Shown here: positions 62,832-64,000 of the stretch, piece after piece
Layout of the letters: every line of letters begins with the position of its first letter
Numbering within the stretch: position 1 is the stretch's first letter
Assembly (NCBI GenBank): GCA_047619685.1
Contig: JBLHLC010000009.1
Span: 1 to 64,000, forward strand
Length of the DNA stretch: 64,000 nt
Source of the DNA: JABDJZ01 sp047619685
Lineage (GTDB): Bacteria; Bacteroidota; Rhodothermia; Rhodothermales; UBA10348
Direction of reading: 5' to 3'
Notes under the pieces: generated by a model
The model's input: the letters and a program-made list of their open reading frames with translations, nothing else
The model's database searches: none
What the model was told of the DNA's origin: nothing
Translations under genes and position numbers: made by a program

Positions 62832-64000
62832 CTATTCGTACCTGAGTGAGCGGACTGGATTGGCCCGGGCTGCCCGCACCGAGTGCAGGCTAACGGTCCC
62901 AAGGGCGATGGCCAGAGCCGCCAGCGACGCTCCCAGGAAGATCCACGGGGTAATGGGCACCTTGAATGCGAAGGTCTCCAGCCAGGCAGCCATGGCGAAG
63001 TAGGCCAGCGGCGTCGCCAGAACGCTCGCCACGACTACCAGAACCGCAAACTCGCGAGAGACAAGCGCGGTCACGCCCGGAACGGAGGCGCCCAGGACCT
63101 TCCGGATTCCGATTTCCTTGGTCCGCCTTCCAACAGTCAGAAGCGCCAGTCCAAACAGCCCCATGCATGCGATGAGGATCGCGAGGGCCGAGGCATAAGA
63201 AATGATCTTCTGCCAACTCTGCTCGGTTGCGTACTGCGTGGCCAGATCCTCGTCCACAAACGAGTAGGTGAACGGCCTTCCGCCGGCTGCTACTTTCCAG
63301 GCGTCCTCGATGAGTGTCAGCGACGACTGAACGTCGCCAGGCCGCACGCGAACGAGGAGAGTCCCCATGTAATTGTAGTACTCTGGGTGCATGTTCATCA
63401 CCATCGGATCCACCGCGTCGCGCAGAGACCGAAAGTGGAAATCCTTGACGACGCCGACAATGGTTGGCGACTCTTCGTAGATGAAGCTCAACCAGTTGGT
63501 GAGGACGTGGCCAACGGGATTCTCGATGCCGAGATCGGCCACCAGCGCTTCGTTCACGACGATGGAATTGATCTCATCGCCCGGGAAATCGGCGGACAGG
63601 AAGCGGCCTTCGACCATCTCCATTCCCATCAGGTCCAGATAGTCGTAACCGACGCCCATGTTGTAGGCGCTCCGCGTCGTGCCGTTTGCGTCCGACCAGG
63701 TATTCCGATCACTCCCCCGCGTAAAGCTTGACCCTGCGCGCTCGATGTGCGAGATCTGCTCGTAGGGCAGGAGTTGATCGCGCATGCGCTCACGCACACC
63801 ATCGGCCTCGCTGCGGGGCACTCCGGCCGAGTTCACGGCGACGATGTAGTCTTCATTGAACCCCAGATCCTTCTCCAGCATATAGCGCAGCTGGCTCGTC
63901 ATGATGCCAGTGGAGACAATCAGCCCGATCGAGATCGTGAACTGAAGGACCACAAGGGACTGGGTCAGAAGGCCATTTTTGGGCGATGAGACGCTGCCCT
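62832..64000 (-). CDS. FtsX/MacB-like ABC transporter permease, N-terminus cut by window edge
   Basis: The C-terminal 389 residues of a second permease of the same type as the convergent 60349 gene. The frame is open to base 64000 on the minus strand, so the gene starts outside. Visible: the second FtsX helix pair (SLVVLQFTISIGLIVSTGIMTSQL), a periplasmic domain (DFPGDEINSIVVNEALVADLG, VVKDFHFRSLRDAVDPMVM), and the final three helices (TVGRRTKEIGIRKVLGASVPGVTALVSREFAVLVVVA), ending RANPVRSLRYE. The two permeases converge with a 62-base gap. They are paralogues by motif. Confidence 0.92.
   Translation of the reverse strand, partial: GSVSSPKNGLLTQSLVVLQFTISIGLIVSTGIMTSQLRYMLEKDLGFNEDYIVAVNSAGVPRSEADGVRERMRDQLLPYEQISHIERAGSSFTRGSDRNTWSDANGTTRSAYNMGVGYDYLDLMGMEMVEGRFLSADFPGDEINSIVVNEALVADLGIENPVGHVLTNWLSFIYEESPTIVGVVKDFHFRSLRDAVDPMVMNMHPEYYNYMGTLLVRVRPGDVQSSLTLIEDAWKVAAGGRPFTYSFVDEDLATQYATEQSWQKIISYASALAILIACMGLFGLALLTVGRRTKEIGIRKVLGASVPGVTALVSREFAVLVVVASVLATPLAYFAMAAWLETFAFKVPITPWIFLGASLAALAIALGTVSLHSVRAARANPVRSLRYE

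Overview
The window is a dense stretch of bacterial chromosome, GC-rich by eye (about 58-60%). It carries roughly 55 genes on both strands, with no rRNA, tRNA, CRISPR array or prophage that I can recognise. The gene content fits the Bacteroidota/Rhodothermota side of the tree, most likely a marine, aerobic Rhodothermales-like organism. Reasons are a DUF4293 membrane protein (typical of Bacteroidota), an ExbB-small protein-ExbD-ExbD operon, few clear Shine-Dalgarno sites, MacB/FtsX-type permeases of the Bacteroidota kind, and many secreted M28/S41/SPOR-type proteins. The taxonomic call is inference.

Layout. 1-11.9 kb is mostly housekeeping: quinolinate synthase (cut by the window edge), an arsenate-reductase-like phosphatase, glycyl-tRNA synthetase, RadC, an N-terminally short Rho, then a tightly packed forward operon (alpha/beta hydrolase, membrane-anchored MurF, RNase HII, glycosyltransferase). 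An EamA exporter, DUF4293 and an isocitrate-dehydrogenase-family enzyme follow on the minus strand. 12-16.2 kb holds an ExbB/ExbD energy-transduction operon behind a strong sigma70-like promoter, and an S41 processing protease. 16.2-21.8 kb has a degenerate penicillin-acylase-like membrane protein, PEP carboxykinase and acetyl-CoA synthetase (acetate use and gluconeogenesis).

22.0-28.0 kb is the first accessory highlight: an apparent operon of esterase, ATP-grasp ligase, circularly permuted ATP-grasp ligase, class I glutamine-amidotransferase-like protein, ClpS-like N-degron adaptor and secreted M28 peptidase. It looks like an amide-bond-forming pathway linked to protein turnover. 28.0-41 kb holds a small inverted-repeat element that has changed the 3' end of a second M28 gene, a GH109-like Tat-exported oxidoreductase fold, a VapBC pair, a frameshifted DoxX-like gene, a sodium:solute symporter with a galactokinase-like enzyme, an amidohydrolase with altered metal ligands, a cold-shock gene with a strong terminator, a soluble sugar dehydrogenase and a MATE exporter.

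41.0-48.8 kb is the distal part of a complex I operon (nuoJ-K-L-M-N). A NhaD-type Na+/H+ antiporter and a pterin-carbinolamine dehydratase sit between nuoM and nuoN. 48.9-54.3 kb has superoxide dismutase, an Sfp-type phosphopantetheinyl transferase, a frameshifted processive-type glycosyltransferase, a frameshifted HEAT-repeat protein, two DinB-fold proteins and a VOC protein.

54.5-60.2 kb is the second highlight: a compact set of small secreted beta-rich proteins, a chaperone-like protein and a very large outer-membrane-like protein ending in a SPOR domain. It resembles a chaperone-usher surface-fibre system in layout, but several of its genes carry internal TAG/TGA codons. The window ends in two convergent FtsX-type permeases, the second cut by the edge.
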